DNA from: CBDUUP01 sp965370435
GTDB lineage: Bacteria > Chloroflexota > Anaerolineae > Anaerolineales > UBA11579
NCBI GenBank assembly: GCA_965370435.1
Contig: CBDUUP010000025.1
Location: 1 to 20,890, forward strand
Reading direction: 5' to 3'
Length of the DNA: 20,890 nt
The translations under genes and the position numbers were made by a program. The notes beneath the pieces are model-generated. The model searched no databases. It worked only from the letters and a program-made list of their open reading frames with translations, and was not told the origin of the DNA. This document shows, in pieces, positions 13,676-20,796 of this stretch (position 1 is the stretch's first letter; every line of letters begins with the position of its first letter).

Positions 13676-14832
13676 TGACCCTTCTCCTCGATGCCCTATT
13701 CTCTTCCGTCGCTTTCGGCCATATGGCCGTAGACCTCATCAACGGCCAGCGTTCGGTGCTGCTGGCGTATCTCAGCGAACCGCTGGGTCTGACCAACGCC
13801 ACGATTGGGTTGGTCAGCACTGCCTATATTCTCTCAGGCTCCTTGGGGCAACCTATCTTCGGCTATTTGGCCGACCGGTATGGCCCCCGGTGGGTGATCT
13901 CCGGCGGTGTGCTCTGGATGGCGGTTTTCTTTTCAATGGCCATCCTCACCCCCGGTACGGCTGGCCTGGCGCTGCTGGTGATAGCCGCCATCGGGTCGGG
14001 CGCCTTTCACCCGGCGGGCGCTATGCAGGCCACCCTTCGAGGCCGCACCCACTTTTCCGGGCGTGAGACCACCGCGGCGTCGTATTTTTTCCTCTTTGGT
14101 CAGTTGGGGCATTTCGGAGGGCCGCTGCTGGCCGGGCAGATATTGGATCGGGTAGGCTCGCCCGGGTTGCTGGTGTTCGCCGTTTTTGCCCTGCCCGTAG
14201 GCCTCAACGCGGCCCGCCAACTGCGGGGCACCGCGCCCCTCAAACCCGCCAAATCAGACGCCCCAAACCCGGCGAAACCCATCGCGCGTAAGGGCGCGGT
14301 CTTTATCCTGGCCTTTGTCCTGCTGACGGTTTTCCAATCCTGGGCGCAGCAAAACGTCGTCACCTTTACCCCCAAATACCTCCGCGATCTGGGAGAGACA
14401 GCCAGAAGTTACGGATTCATGACCTCGCTTTTCATGGGCGGTTCGGCGGTGGGCAACCTTTTGGGCGGCAGTCTAGCCGACCGCTACGGGAAACGCCTGG
14501 TGACGATGATCGCTCTGGGATTGGCAACCATCCCCCTCTTGTTGATACCGGTTGTAGGACTGTCCCCATGGCTGTATGTCCTCATCCCCCTGGCTGGCGC
14601 GCTGACCGGGGCTACATTCAGCGTTCTGGTTGTGCTGGCCCAACGTCTGATCCCCGGCGGGGTGGGCCTGGCCTCCGGGTTGATCCTGGGCTTGATGTTC
14701 TCCGCCGGAGCCATAGGCGCTTTCGTGAGTGGACATGTAGCCGACTGGCTGGGAATCCAGACCGTCTTCTACCTCTCGGCCGGGCTGGCCGCGGCTGCCG
14801 CGGTACTGACATTGACGTTGAAGAAAGATTAA
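13675..14832 (+). CDS. MFS transporter, fosmidomycin-resistance (Fsr)-like
   Basis: A 12-helix major facilitator efflux-type protein of 385 residues. The N-terminus FGHMAVDLINGQRSVLLAYL, the helix 2-3 loop motif GYLADRYGPRW, AFHPAGA in helix 4 (AFHPE/AFHPx is typical of the Fsr group) and the second-half GGSLADRYGKR repeat of the loop motif support the family. A hydrophilic stretch at about residues 185-205 separates the two six-helix halves. ATG 13675 is chosen because residues encoded upstream (frame open from 13510) overlap nadD and read through the tandem repeat as low-complexity RPLRPLRPP. The substrate cannot be told from sequence; the lack of a ribosome binding site suggests weak expression. 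Confidence 0.85.
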   Translation: MTLLLDALFSSVAFGHMAVDLINGQRSVLLAYLSEPLGLTNATIGLVSTAYILSGSLGQPIFGYLADRYGPRWVISGGVLWMAVFFSMAILTPGTAGLALLVIAAIGSGAFHPAGAMQATLRGRTHFSGRETTAASYFFLFGQLGHFGGPLLAGQILDRVGSPGLLVFAVFALPVGLNAARQLRGTAPLKPAKSDAPNPAKPIARKGAVFILAFVLLTVFQSWAQQNVVTFTPKYLRDLGETARSYGFMTSLFMGGSAVGNLLGGSLADRYGKRLVTMIALGLATIPLLLIPVVGLSPWLYVLIPLAGALTGATFSVLVVLAQRLIPGGVGLASGLILGLMFSAGAIGAFVSGHVADWLGIQTVFYLSAGLAAAAAVLTLTLKKD

Positions 14833-14872
14833 TGAGTGAATATAAAGTGGTAGATGGCGAATAGTGAAATAA

Positions 14873-14899
14873 ACTGCCGCCGGGAAATCCGGCGGCAGT
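14873..14899. terminator. Bidirectional terminator between the MFS gene and the redox operon
   Basis: ACTGCCGCCGG (14873-14883) and CCGGCGGCAGT (14889-14899) form an 11-bp stem with a 5-nt loop. On the minus strand it is followed by TTTATTT, a good tail for the redox operon; on the plus strand the tail GTTGTT is weaker. Confidence 0.8.
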
Positions 14900-14933
14900 G
14901 TTGTTAGACAGCTTTCGTTTTACTTTTTTAAGG

Positions 14934-16190
14934 TCAATCGCCCACTACTGGTACAGCGACGCTCACAACGGGTTCAACCTGCGCCTCCGCCTCCGGCGGG
15001 TGCTGGACGACATTCAGGTAGCGGACGCCGAGCGAGAAGGCCATCAACCCGAAGGCGATGATGCCCGCGCCAACTATGATTTCTATCAGGGAGGGGACGT
15101 AATTAGTGAAGAGCGGCGTGGTTGCATTGGGGGAATAAGTCTGCACCACCAGCAGCCCCACCAGATTGGTATCCCACCGGTAGGCCACGGTTCCCCCCAC
15201 CACCAGAGCCAATGCCAGAAAACGGAGCAGATTGTTGCTGCGCAGCCGGCTGTTCAACAAGATCACCATGGGGATCAAAGCGCCCATCAGCATCTCCCCC
15301 AGCCAGAAATTGATAGCCAGCGGCCCTCCCAGCAGGATGTCCAGGCCTTCGGTCTTGCCCGGTTGGTAGGTGTAGTGCATGGCGAAAACGTCCCAGAAGC
15401 GCATGTACAAATAGCCCACCAGCACCCATCCGACAACTTTGGCGACGTTGTCGATCAACCTCTCGTTGACCTTCGCTTTCGAGGACAGCCGGGCGCTCAG
15501 AATGGAGGCCAAGACGGTCAGGGAAAGCCCTCCGGCCCCCGCAGAGATGATGAACATCACCGCCAAACCGGGGCGGTACCAGACCGGCCGGGACTGGAGC
15601 ACGCCGTAGGTGGCCCCCAGCGAGGACTGGTGCAGCATGGAGAGGGCCAACCCGGCGACGGCCAGATAGGGGGCGAAGCGGTGGACCTTGCCCAATAACT
15701 GCGATAACTTCGGCCAGCGGCTTTGAATGAAATCTGACCGCCCGATGATGGGGGCCACCTCCATTATTAAAACTGTGAAGTACAAGCCCACACACATGGT
15801 CACTTCCCACAGGACCGAGTGCGTGTTCCAGAAAACAAACCCATGCCAGAACCGCAGCGGCTGACCGATGTCGATGAACAAGCACATCATCGCCATCGTA
15901 TAGCCGATCAGGCCGATGTAAGTCGCCGTTCGGGCCAGAGGCTCATATTGTTTCAGCCCCAACAGGTAGACGGTGGCGCACAGCAGGAAAGCGCCGCCGC
16001 TCAAGGCGATGGCGGACAGGTCAATGGTGATCCACAACCCCCAGGGGACCAGATCGCTCAAGTTGGTCACCACTAGACCACGAACTAAAACGATGCCGGC
16101 GGCGACCACCCCTGCTGCCATAACTGCCAGCAACCCCATAGACCACCACTGAAAACTAGTCAGCCTTATATTTTTCATTTTCGCGATCAT
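14934..16190 (-). CDS. NrfD/HybB-type integral membrane quinone-reacting subunit
   Basis: A 418-residue protein with about ten hydrophobic helices, of the NrfD/PsrC/HybB family, which exchanges electrons between the quinone pool and a periplasmic FeS partner. Recognisable parts are WWSMGLLAVM at the N-terminus, VPWGLWITIDLSAIALSGGAFLL, the Trp/His-rich WHGFVFWNTHSVLWEV, LSMLHQSSLGATYG and WYRPGLAVMFIISAGAGGLSL; LHQSSLGA is typical of the HybB branch. Its ATG overlaps the stop of the FeS protein gene (ATGA at 16190-16187), so the two are translationally coupled. A C-terminal hydrophilic tail follows the last helix. Direction of electron flow is not decided by sequence. Confidence 0.92.
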   Translation of the reverse strand: MIAKMKNIRLTSFQWWSMGLLAVMAAGVVAAGIVLVRGLVVTNLSDLVPWGLWITIDLSAIALSGGAFLLCATVYLLGLKQYEPLARTATYIGLIGYTMAMMCLFIDIGQPLRFWHGFVFWNTHSVLWEVTMCVGLYFTVLIMEVAPIIGRSDFIQSRWPKLSQLLGKVHRFAPYLAVAGLALSMLHQSSLGATYGVLQSRPVWYRPGLAVMFIISAGAGGLSLTVLASILSARLSSKAKVNERLIDNVAKVVGWVLVGYLYMRFWDVFAMHYTYQPGKTEGLDILLGGPLAINFWLGEMLMGALIPMVILLNSRLRSNNLLRFLALALVVGGTVAYRWDTNLVGLLVVQTYSPNATTPLFTNYVPSLIEIIVGAGIIAFGLMAFSLGVRYLNVVQHPPEAEAQVEPVVSVAVPVVGD

Positions 16191-16969
16191 GAGGACACCT
16201 CCGGCGGCGCGCCGTCGGCGGGCAAGTAGTACACTCGAGGAGCGGTTCCCAGATTATTTTTCAGACGATAGGATGGCGATTTCGACAACGCACGCCGGAC
16301 CGAGGATTCAGGGTCGTTGAGGTCGCCGAAGAGTCTGGCTCCCTGGGGGCAGGCGTTGACGCAGGCCGGGGTCGCCGAGGGGTCAATGCCGGGGGTCAGG
16401 CCCAGCGCCAGGCCCCGGTCTATGCGTTGGAAGCAGAAGGTGCATTTTTCAACCACACCCCGCGTCCTGCGCTCCACGTCCGGGTCGCCCCAGAGAGGGA
16501 TAGCCGGGTTATCGCCGGTGAAGGTCTCCCAATTGAAGAAGCGGGCCCCATACGGGCAAGCCACCTGGCAATACCGGCAGCCGATACAGCGGTCATAATC
16601 CATCATCACGATGCCGTCCGGCCGGTGGTAGCTGGCCCCCACCGGGCATACGTCAACGCAAGGGGCCTGTTCGCAGTGCATACAGGGAATGGGTAGATAT
16701 TCGTCCTTCCCTTCGTATTCGCCCACCTTTATCACCCGGTTCCAGGAGAATTCAGGGGGCACGTCGTTGCTGGCCCGGCAAGCCAGGGTGCAGTAATCGC
16801 AGCCATTGCACTTGGCCTGGTCAATCACCATCGCCCAGCGATGGTCGCTCTCGCCTTCTTCGCCAGAGGAAGCCATCACTTTGGGCACGTACCGCAGGCC
16901 GAGGACTGTGCCGGTCCCCACCAGGGTCAATTTTATGAAATCGCGGCGGTCAAGATTGTTTTTTTCCAT
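16187..16969 (-). CDS. Tat-exported 4x[4Fe-4S] ferredoxin-like subunit (NrfC/HybA/DmsB type)
   Basis: The electron-transfer subunit between the membrane NrfD-type protein and its periplasmic partner. The 260-residue protein has a twin-arginine signal (R8-R9 in DRRDFIKL, then a hydrophobic stretch to about 34). Sixteen cysteines in four sets sit at 54/57/60/64, 96/99/104/108, 128/131/134/138 and 176/179/203/207, enough for four cubane clusters. The spacings are those of the DmsB/NrfC family. The gene starts 9 nt after the cytochrome gene and overlaps the NrfD-type gene by 4 nt. Confidence 0.94.
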   Translation of the reverse strand: MEKNNLDRRDFIKLTLVGTGTVLGLRYVPKVMASSGEEGESDHRWAMVIDQAKCNGCDYCTLACRASNDVPPEFSWNRVIKVGEYEGKDEYLPIPCMHCEQAPCVDVCPVGASYHRPDGIVMMDYDRCIGCRYCQVACPYGARFFNWETFTGDNPAIPLWGDPDVERRTRGVVEKCTFCFQRIDRGLALGLTPGIDPSATPACVNACPQGARLFGDLNDPESSVRRALSKSPSYRLKNNLGTAPRVYYLPADGAPPEVSS

Positions 16970-16978
16970 TGGAATACC

Positions 16979-17881
16979 TCAGTTCGCTTCGATGCGTAAA
17001 TTTCGATACCAGCGTTCCAGCCAGGGAGCGACGATCAACCCCAGCCCCATACCAACCAACCCGGCCACCACGGCGAAGCCCAAGGGGTTCACCGGCGAGG
17101 GATCCCGGTTCAACAGGGTCTCTTCCGGGAGGATGATGACCCCGGCTTGGAGCGGGGGATCGGCCTCGGCGCTGCCGGATGTCACCGGGTAGTGCATGGC
17201 TTCTGCGTGGCAGTCGTTGCAGGTGTCTAAATCTACGTCAAAAGTGTGAACGCGTTGGCCGTGGCCTTCTCCCATCTGGCCCTCGGACACTCGCAGGAGG
17301 CAGTCTACGCACAACAGCCCTTGCTCTGAATGAGAGGTGAAGCTGTAAAAGTGGACTTCGGTATCGTGGCAAGCCTGGCAAAGCTCCTGCACGTCTCCGG
17401 CTCTGAGGCTGGTGGAGTGCGGGCTGTGGCAGCGCAAGCAGGTCAACCCATCCTGGCCGTGGGTGCTGTTTTCCCATTCTGCAAAAGTGTCAATGTGACA
17501 GTCGCCGCAGATGCGTGAGGACACGTCGGTGGGCATAACCTGGTTAGGGTGATTGCTGGGGATAGGGGAGTGACAGGCTATGCAGGCAACGCCGTCTTGA
17601 ATCCAGGTTCCGGTCGCCTCGTCATAGCCTGAGACGTGGCAGGCCAGACATGAGCCGGGCTTCCCCTGCTCTTCCCACGCCTCGACAAAGACTGGATCCG
17701 AAAGCGCAAGTCCGTGCGCGCTGGTCTCCCAGGTGGTTTGGATCGAGGGGTGGCAGGCTTGGCAATTTGGAACCTCAGCTTCTTGGACCCTCAAATCGGC
17801 GTGGACGATAGCCCCCGTCAACAGACTGAACGGCAGGGCAAAGCATAAACCAATAAACAATCGGCTAAGCAATTTCAACAT
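16979..17881 (-). CDS. Membrane-anchored multihaem cytochrome c (seven CxxCH and one CxxCL)
   Basis: A 300-residue periplasmic electron carrier. Residues 1-28 are a signal or anchor helix and 267-287 a C-terminal transmembrane helix. Haem-binding motifs lie at 40-44 (CQACH), 78-82 (CLACH), 100-104 (CIACH), 125-129 (CGDCH), 148-152 (CLRCH), 168-172 (CQACH) and 221-225 (CNDCH). The site at 191-195 is CVDCL, one base away from CVDCH. Extra histidines suit bis-His ligation. AAGGAG (plus-strand CTCCTT at 17889-17894), 7 nt upstream, fixes the start at 17881; the frame is open further upstream but overlaps the preceding gene. Family resembles cytochrome c554/paired-CxxCH proteins; no catalytic residues for nitrite or hydroxylamine are recognised. 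It probably partners the FeS/NrfD pair. Confidence 0.9.
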   Translation of the reverse strand: MLKLLSRLFIGLCFALPFSLLTGAIVHADLRVQEAEVPNCQACHPSIQTTWETSAHGLALSDPVFVEAWEEQGKPGSCLACHVSGYDEATGTWIQDGVACIACHSPIPSNHPNQVMPTDVSSRICGDCHIDTFAEWENSTHGQDGLTCLRCHSPHSTSLRAGDVQELCQACHDTEVHFYSFTSHSEQGLLCVDCLLRVSEGQMGEGHGQRVHTFDVDLDTCNDCHAEAMHYPVTSGSAEADPPLQAGVIILPEETLLNRDPSPVNPLGFAVVAGLVGMGLGLIVAPWLERWYRNLRIEAN

Positions 17882-18245
17882 ATTCCATCTCCTTGGTATG
17901 GGCTGGGTCGGCCAGTGTGAGGGCCTGTTTCCAGACTTTGCAGCCGGTGCAAGCTTTCTCCATTTTTCCATTGGCTCGGAAATCCCAGCAGGGAATGTCG
18001 GGGTTTTGATAGGCCTGGCAATTTTCATAGACTTCGGGGGCGCATTCGGTCACCTCCCAACAAGGCCCCATCAGCAGTTTGCCTTTTTCAGCTATTTCTC
18101 TCAAGTACTCCTCTTCAGCTTCTTCTCTCCAGCGAGTATCCATCCGGTGCAGCGACCAGGTCAGCAGAACCGTTATGGCAAGAGGAACGCCGAAACGCAG
18201 CAAAAAGCTCAAAAGTACGCCGGCGAAAATGATGAGACCATCCAT
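17865..18245 (-). CDS. Small membrane protein with a six-cysteine CW domain
   Basis: A 126-residue protein of unrecognised family. Residues 4-30 form one membrane helix, 36-55 are highly charged, and the rest holds six cysteines at 62, 68, 76, 86, 99 and 102. Two CW pairs (C62-W63, C86-W87) and a final C-x2-C stand out: PCWEVTEC, NPDIPCWDF, ACTGCKVW. This CWE-x3-C arrangement resembles small metal- or cluster-binding modules attached to bacterial sensors, which is recollection rather than proof. Its 3' end overlaps the cytochrome gene by 17 nt, so it is part of the operon; a role as assembly factor or redox sensor for the module is inference. No CxxCH motif occurs, so it is not a cytochrome c. 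Confidence 0.8.
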   Translation of the reverse strand: MDGLIIFAGVLLSFLLRFGVPLAITVLLTWSLHRMDTRWREEAEEEYLREIAEKGKLLMGPCWEVTECAPEVYENCQAYQNPDIPCWDFRANGKMEKACTGCKVWKQALTLADPAHTKEMEYVEIA

Positions 18246-18248
18246 GAT

Positions 18249-18371
18249 CTAGACTCCTGAAAACCGGCGTTCCAGATAACTGCCAACGGTCAGCAGTAAA
18301 GTCACCGGTAAAACCAATCTCGCCAGGGTCAAAACTATTAGGAAAACGACTACTTCAAATCCGGTCAACAT
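18249..18371 (-). CDS. 40-residue single-helix membrane protein, first gene of the redox operon
   Basis: A short open frame with start CAT at 18369-18371 on the plus strand and stop at 18249-18251, ending 3 nt before the next gene. CCTCCT at 18378-18383 gives a perfect AGGAGG 6 nt upstream, stronger than most ribosome binding sites in the window. The product is almost all one hydrophobic helix (about 5-33) with a basic end (ERRFSGV). It shares R-x3-P, LLT and a terminal Arg with the helix of the 126-residue neighbour. It is too short for ordinary gene cut-offs and has no named family that I recognise. A subunit stabilising the NrfD-type complex is a reasonable guess only. Confidence 0.72.
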   Translation of the reverse strand: MLTGFEVVVFLIVLTLARLVLPVTLLLTVGSYLERRFSGV

Positions 18372-18448
18372 CTCGGGCCTCCTGTTCTCTTTGAGGGGTA
18401 TCTTCACTTATAGAATAGCAAATTAGGCCAGGAGAGTAAATCGGACAT

Positions 18449-18493
18449 ACACCCGATTTATACATGGGTAGACTCACCCATATAAAATGGGTG
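18449..18493. promoter_or_regulatory. Alternating ACCC/GGGT boxes upstream of the redox operon
   Basis: ATGGGT (18464-18469), ACCCAT (18476-18481) and ATGGGT (18487-18492) alternate in direction at 11-12 bp spacing, with a fourth ACCC at 18451-18454. ATGGGTA is the reverse complement of TACCCAT, close to the NarL heptamer. On the minus strand TATAAA (18462-18457) could be the -10 box, with the boxes over the -35 region. Confidence 0.55.
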
Positions 18494-18520
18494 CTTCTCC
18501 CCCATTGGTTTCAAACGCCA

Positions 18521-18549
18521 AAAGCCCGCCAATTTCACCGGCGGGCTTT
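18521..18549 (-). terminator. Terminator of the two-component operon
   Basis: AAAGCCCGCC (18521-18530) and GGCGGGCTTT (18540-18549) form a 10-bp stem with a 9-nt loop, 23 nt after the response regulator stop; on the minus strand the stem ends in a short T-run. Confidence 0.8.
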
Positions 18550-18571
18550 GTATTAACTGTAGAATTGATTA

Positions 18572-19222
18572 TTAGGGCTGGATGATCCCTTTACGAATGG
18601 CGTATTTCACCAACTCAGTCCTGGAACGCAGTTTGAGTTTGCGCATGAGGTTCTCCCGGTGCCGAGCCACAGTTTTTGGGCTGATGTGCAGGGTTTCGGC
18701 GATCTCGGGATTGGTGGCCCCGTCGGCCAGGTGGGCCAAAACCTCCTCTTCTCGGGGGGTCAAACCGCTTTGAGTGCGCGCCGCTCGGGTTTCTTGATCC
18801 TGGGAGAGGAAATCCTTCACCAGCAGCTTGGCCAGGGAGGGGTAAAGATAAACTTCACCGAGCGCGGCGGTGCGGATGGCGGTCAACAGTTCCTCGGGGG
18901 CCGCTCGTTTGGGAATATAACCGCTGGCCCCCGCGTCCAGCATCTTGAAGAAGTATTCTTCATCCTCGTGGATGGTCAGGGCGACCACCGCCACCTCCGG
19001 TTTTTTTTGCTTGATCTCGCGGGTCACCTCTATCCCCGAACGGTCCGGTAAGCCGATGTCCATCAAAACCACGTCGGGATCGAGTTCCAGGACGGCTTGC
19101 AAGGCCTCGCTGGCCGTGCCCGCCTCCCCGATGATGTGCACGTCCTCCTCGCCCTCCAGGAGCATGTGCAAGCCCGAACGCACCACCGCGTGGTCGTCAA
19201 CGATCAGAAGCCGGATTGCCAT
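18572..19222 (-). CDS. NarL/FixJ-type response regulator
   Basis: A DNA-binding regulator of 216 residues. The receiver domain (1-120) has the acidic pair D9-D10, phospho-acceptor D55 in VVLMDIGLPD, the conserved Thr in VVALTIHEDE and Lys in GYIPKRA. The C-terminal LuxR-type helix-turn-helix (about 150-212) reads LTPREEEVLAHLADGATNPEIAE, then SPKTVARHRENLMRKL. Its start overlaps the kinase 3' end by 26 nt, showing a joint operon. Because it directly precedes the redox operon on the same strand, and NarL-like boxes lie between them, control of that operon is likely. Confidence 0.95.
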   Translation of the reverse strand: MAIRLLIVDDHAVVRSGLHMLLEGEEDVHIIGEAGTASEALQAVLELDPDVVLMDIGLPDRSGIEVTREIKQKKPEVAVVALTIHEDEEYFFKMLDAGASGYIPKRAAPEELLTAIRTAALGEVYLYPSLAKLLVKDFLSQDQETRAARTQSGLTPREEEVLAHLADGATNPEIAETLHISPKTVARHRENLMRKLKLRSRTELVKYAIRKGIIQP

Positions 19223-20702
19223 TCAGCGCCTCCTCTTTTTCAGAGAGTCCATTCAGTTGGTAAGGGATCGAAATACAGATTTGGGTGCCTGCGCCGATCT
19301 GGGAGTCCAGGATGAATTCTCCTCCCAGCAAAGAAGCTCTTTCCCTCATGCCGGTCAAACCCCAGGAGGGCCGGTCCGCGGCGCCTACCCTTTGGACGTT
19401 AAAACCGCATCCGTCGTCGTGTACCTGTACGCGCACGTTTCTCTCCCCATAGGTGAGCGACACCCTGGCGGAGGAGGCCTGGGCGTGTTTGATAACATTG
19501 GTCAGGGCTTCCTGGATCACCCGGAAGATGGCGATCTTGATCTCAGCGGTGATGGCCTGTTCTGTTCCCGTAACCTCCACCTGCACGTTAAGATTGGCCC
19601 GCTCCTGGATCTCACCGGCGTACCAGCGCAGCGCGGCCGGTAATCCCAGATCATCCAGGTGGGAGGGGCGCAAATCTGCGATGATGCGCTGCAGCTCATC
19701 CAGGGAGTCGGCGACCAGGCCTTCCAGCTTGCGCAGGTTTTTGGCGCTCAGGTCCAAGTCTTTCCGCAGCGTGGTCGTCACCCCCCGCAGCCCCAGACCG
19801 ATGGCGGTCAGAGTTTGCCCGGTCTCGTCGTGTAATTCTCGGGCGATGCGCTGGCGTTCGGCTTCCTGGGCGGCAACCACCCGTTTGAACAGTTCGCCGC
19901 GCAGGGTTTCCCGCTGCTGGGCCTCTTCAAGTTGAACTCTTTGTAGGGCGGAGATCTGCCGCCGGGTTTCGACCTCCGAGGCCCGCAGAAAGCGGATCAC
20001 GAAGACCGCGACGACCAATGCCGCCGCCGCGCGGAGAATTTGCACCGGGAAGCCAAACCAATGGTAGAACAATTCCTCATTGACCACCGTAGAGGGGAAC
20101 AATGCGCTGGGGCGGGTGAACAACTGCCCCACAATCCCATACCAGATGAAAGCCACCGCGGCGAACAAACTGTCTCTTCCAAACCGGGCCATCCCCGCCC
20201 GGCGGAAAGCGCGCTGCTGGGCGATCAACCCGGCGCAGGCGGTCAGCGAAGCCGGGATGGCTAAAACATACCTCGACCACACATCGGCGATGTTCCAGAT
20301 CACTTCCAGATCATAGCGTCCCCGTAAAATGAGCAGCCCAAACCCCCATAAGGCCGCCTGCACCAGGGGAGCCGTCCAGCTCAAGCGGCGGGTGCGCTCG
20401 TTGGACGCCAGCAGCGAAGCCCCGAATGCGGTTAGCGATAAAAACGAAAAGGCCAGGATGGCTAAATTCAAGCTTTTCCACGCCAGCGGGGCGATGTTCT
20501 GTCCCGGAAGTATGCCCAGGAGATCGCCCATCTCTATCCATTCGTTCAACCCGTGGATGATCCCGAACCCGGCTAGAGGCCGCAGGGCATGGCCCAGCCG
20601 GGCATCGGAACCCCGGCCGCCTTCCAATGCGACCGCCAGCCCCATGCTGAAGAAAGCCAGGCCGTAGAAGAAAAACACCAGGGGGATGTGGGGGGTGCTC
20701 AT
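19197..20702 (-). CDS. Membrane sensor histidine kinase (NarX/DesK class, HisKA_3)
   Basis: A 501-residue kinase. The first 240 residues hold about seven hydrophobic segments (starting FFFYGLAFFSMGLAVALE, then HGLNEWIEM), a membrane sensing domain I cannot name. A coiled linker at about 242-280 leads to the dimerisation domain with phospho-acceptor H291 in RIARELHDETGQTLTA (HisKA_3), and an ATPase domain with VHDDGCGFNV (N/G1 region) and GLTGMRERASLLGG. There is no extracytoplasmic loop long enough for a binding domain, so it may sense the membrane, quinone state or a small diffusible signal. The ATG at 20702 lacks its own ribosome binding site and overlaps the stop of a five-codon leader frame. 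Confidence 0.92.
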   Translation of the reverse strand: MSTPHIPLVFFFYGLAFFSMGLAVALEGGRGSDARLGHALRPLAGFGIIHGLNEWIEMGDLLGILPGQNIAPLAWKSLNLAILAFSFLSLTAFGASLLASNERTRRLSWTAPLVQAALWGFGLLILRGRYDLEVIWNIADVWSRYVLAIPASLTACAGLIAQQRAFRRAGMARFGRDSLFAAVAFIWYGIVGQLFTRPSALFPSTVVNEELFYHWFGFPVQILRAAAALVVAVFVIRFLRASEVETRRQISALQRVQLEEAQQRETLRGELFKRVVAAQEAERQRIARELHDETGQTLTAIGLGLRGVTTTLRKDLDLSAKNLRKLEGLVADSLDELQRIIADLRPSHLDDLGLPAALRWYAGEIQERANLNVQVEVTGTEQAITAEIKIAIFRVIQEALTNVIKHAQASSARVSLTYGERNVRVQVHDDGCGFNVQRVGAADRPSWGLTGMRERASLLGGEFILDSQIGAGTQICISIPYQLNGLSEKEEALNGNPASDR

Positions 20703-20716
20703 AACAGCAAAACCAT
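20699..20716 (-). other. Five-codon leader frame overlapping the kinase start
   Basis: On the minus strand ATG at 20716-20714 reads MVLLL and stops at TGA 20701-20699, which overlaps the kinase ATG as ATGA. AGAGG lies 4 nt upstream of the leader ATG, whereas the kinase ATG has no such site. It could couple translation, or be chance. Confidence 0.3.
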
Positions 20717-20790
20717 GGAACCTCTCATCTCACTTGAGCGCTCTCGTCGCTTTGGGGACAGAGAATATTGTTACGAAAATCACTAATGGT

Positions 20791-20796
20791 ATTATA
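20791..20796 (-). promoter_or_regulatory. -10 candidate for the two-component operon
   Basis: TATAAT on the minus strand, about 90 nt before the kinase start. No TTGACA-like box stands 16-18 nt upstream. Positions 20703-20890 otherwise hold nothing I can support. Confidence 0.3.

Noticed and set aside
14898..15698. Plus-strand open frame opposite the NrfD-type gene
   Set aside because: The translation is Gln/His/Gly-rich and the opposite strand has a clear ten-helix protein with operon context.
17882..18028. N-terminal extension of the multihaem cytochrome
   Set aside because: The extension overlaps the six-cysteine gene and precedes a clear signal helix that has its own AAGGAG.
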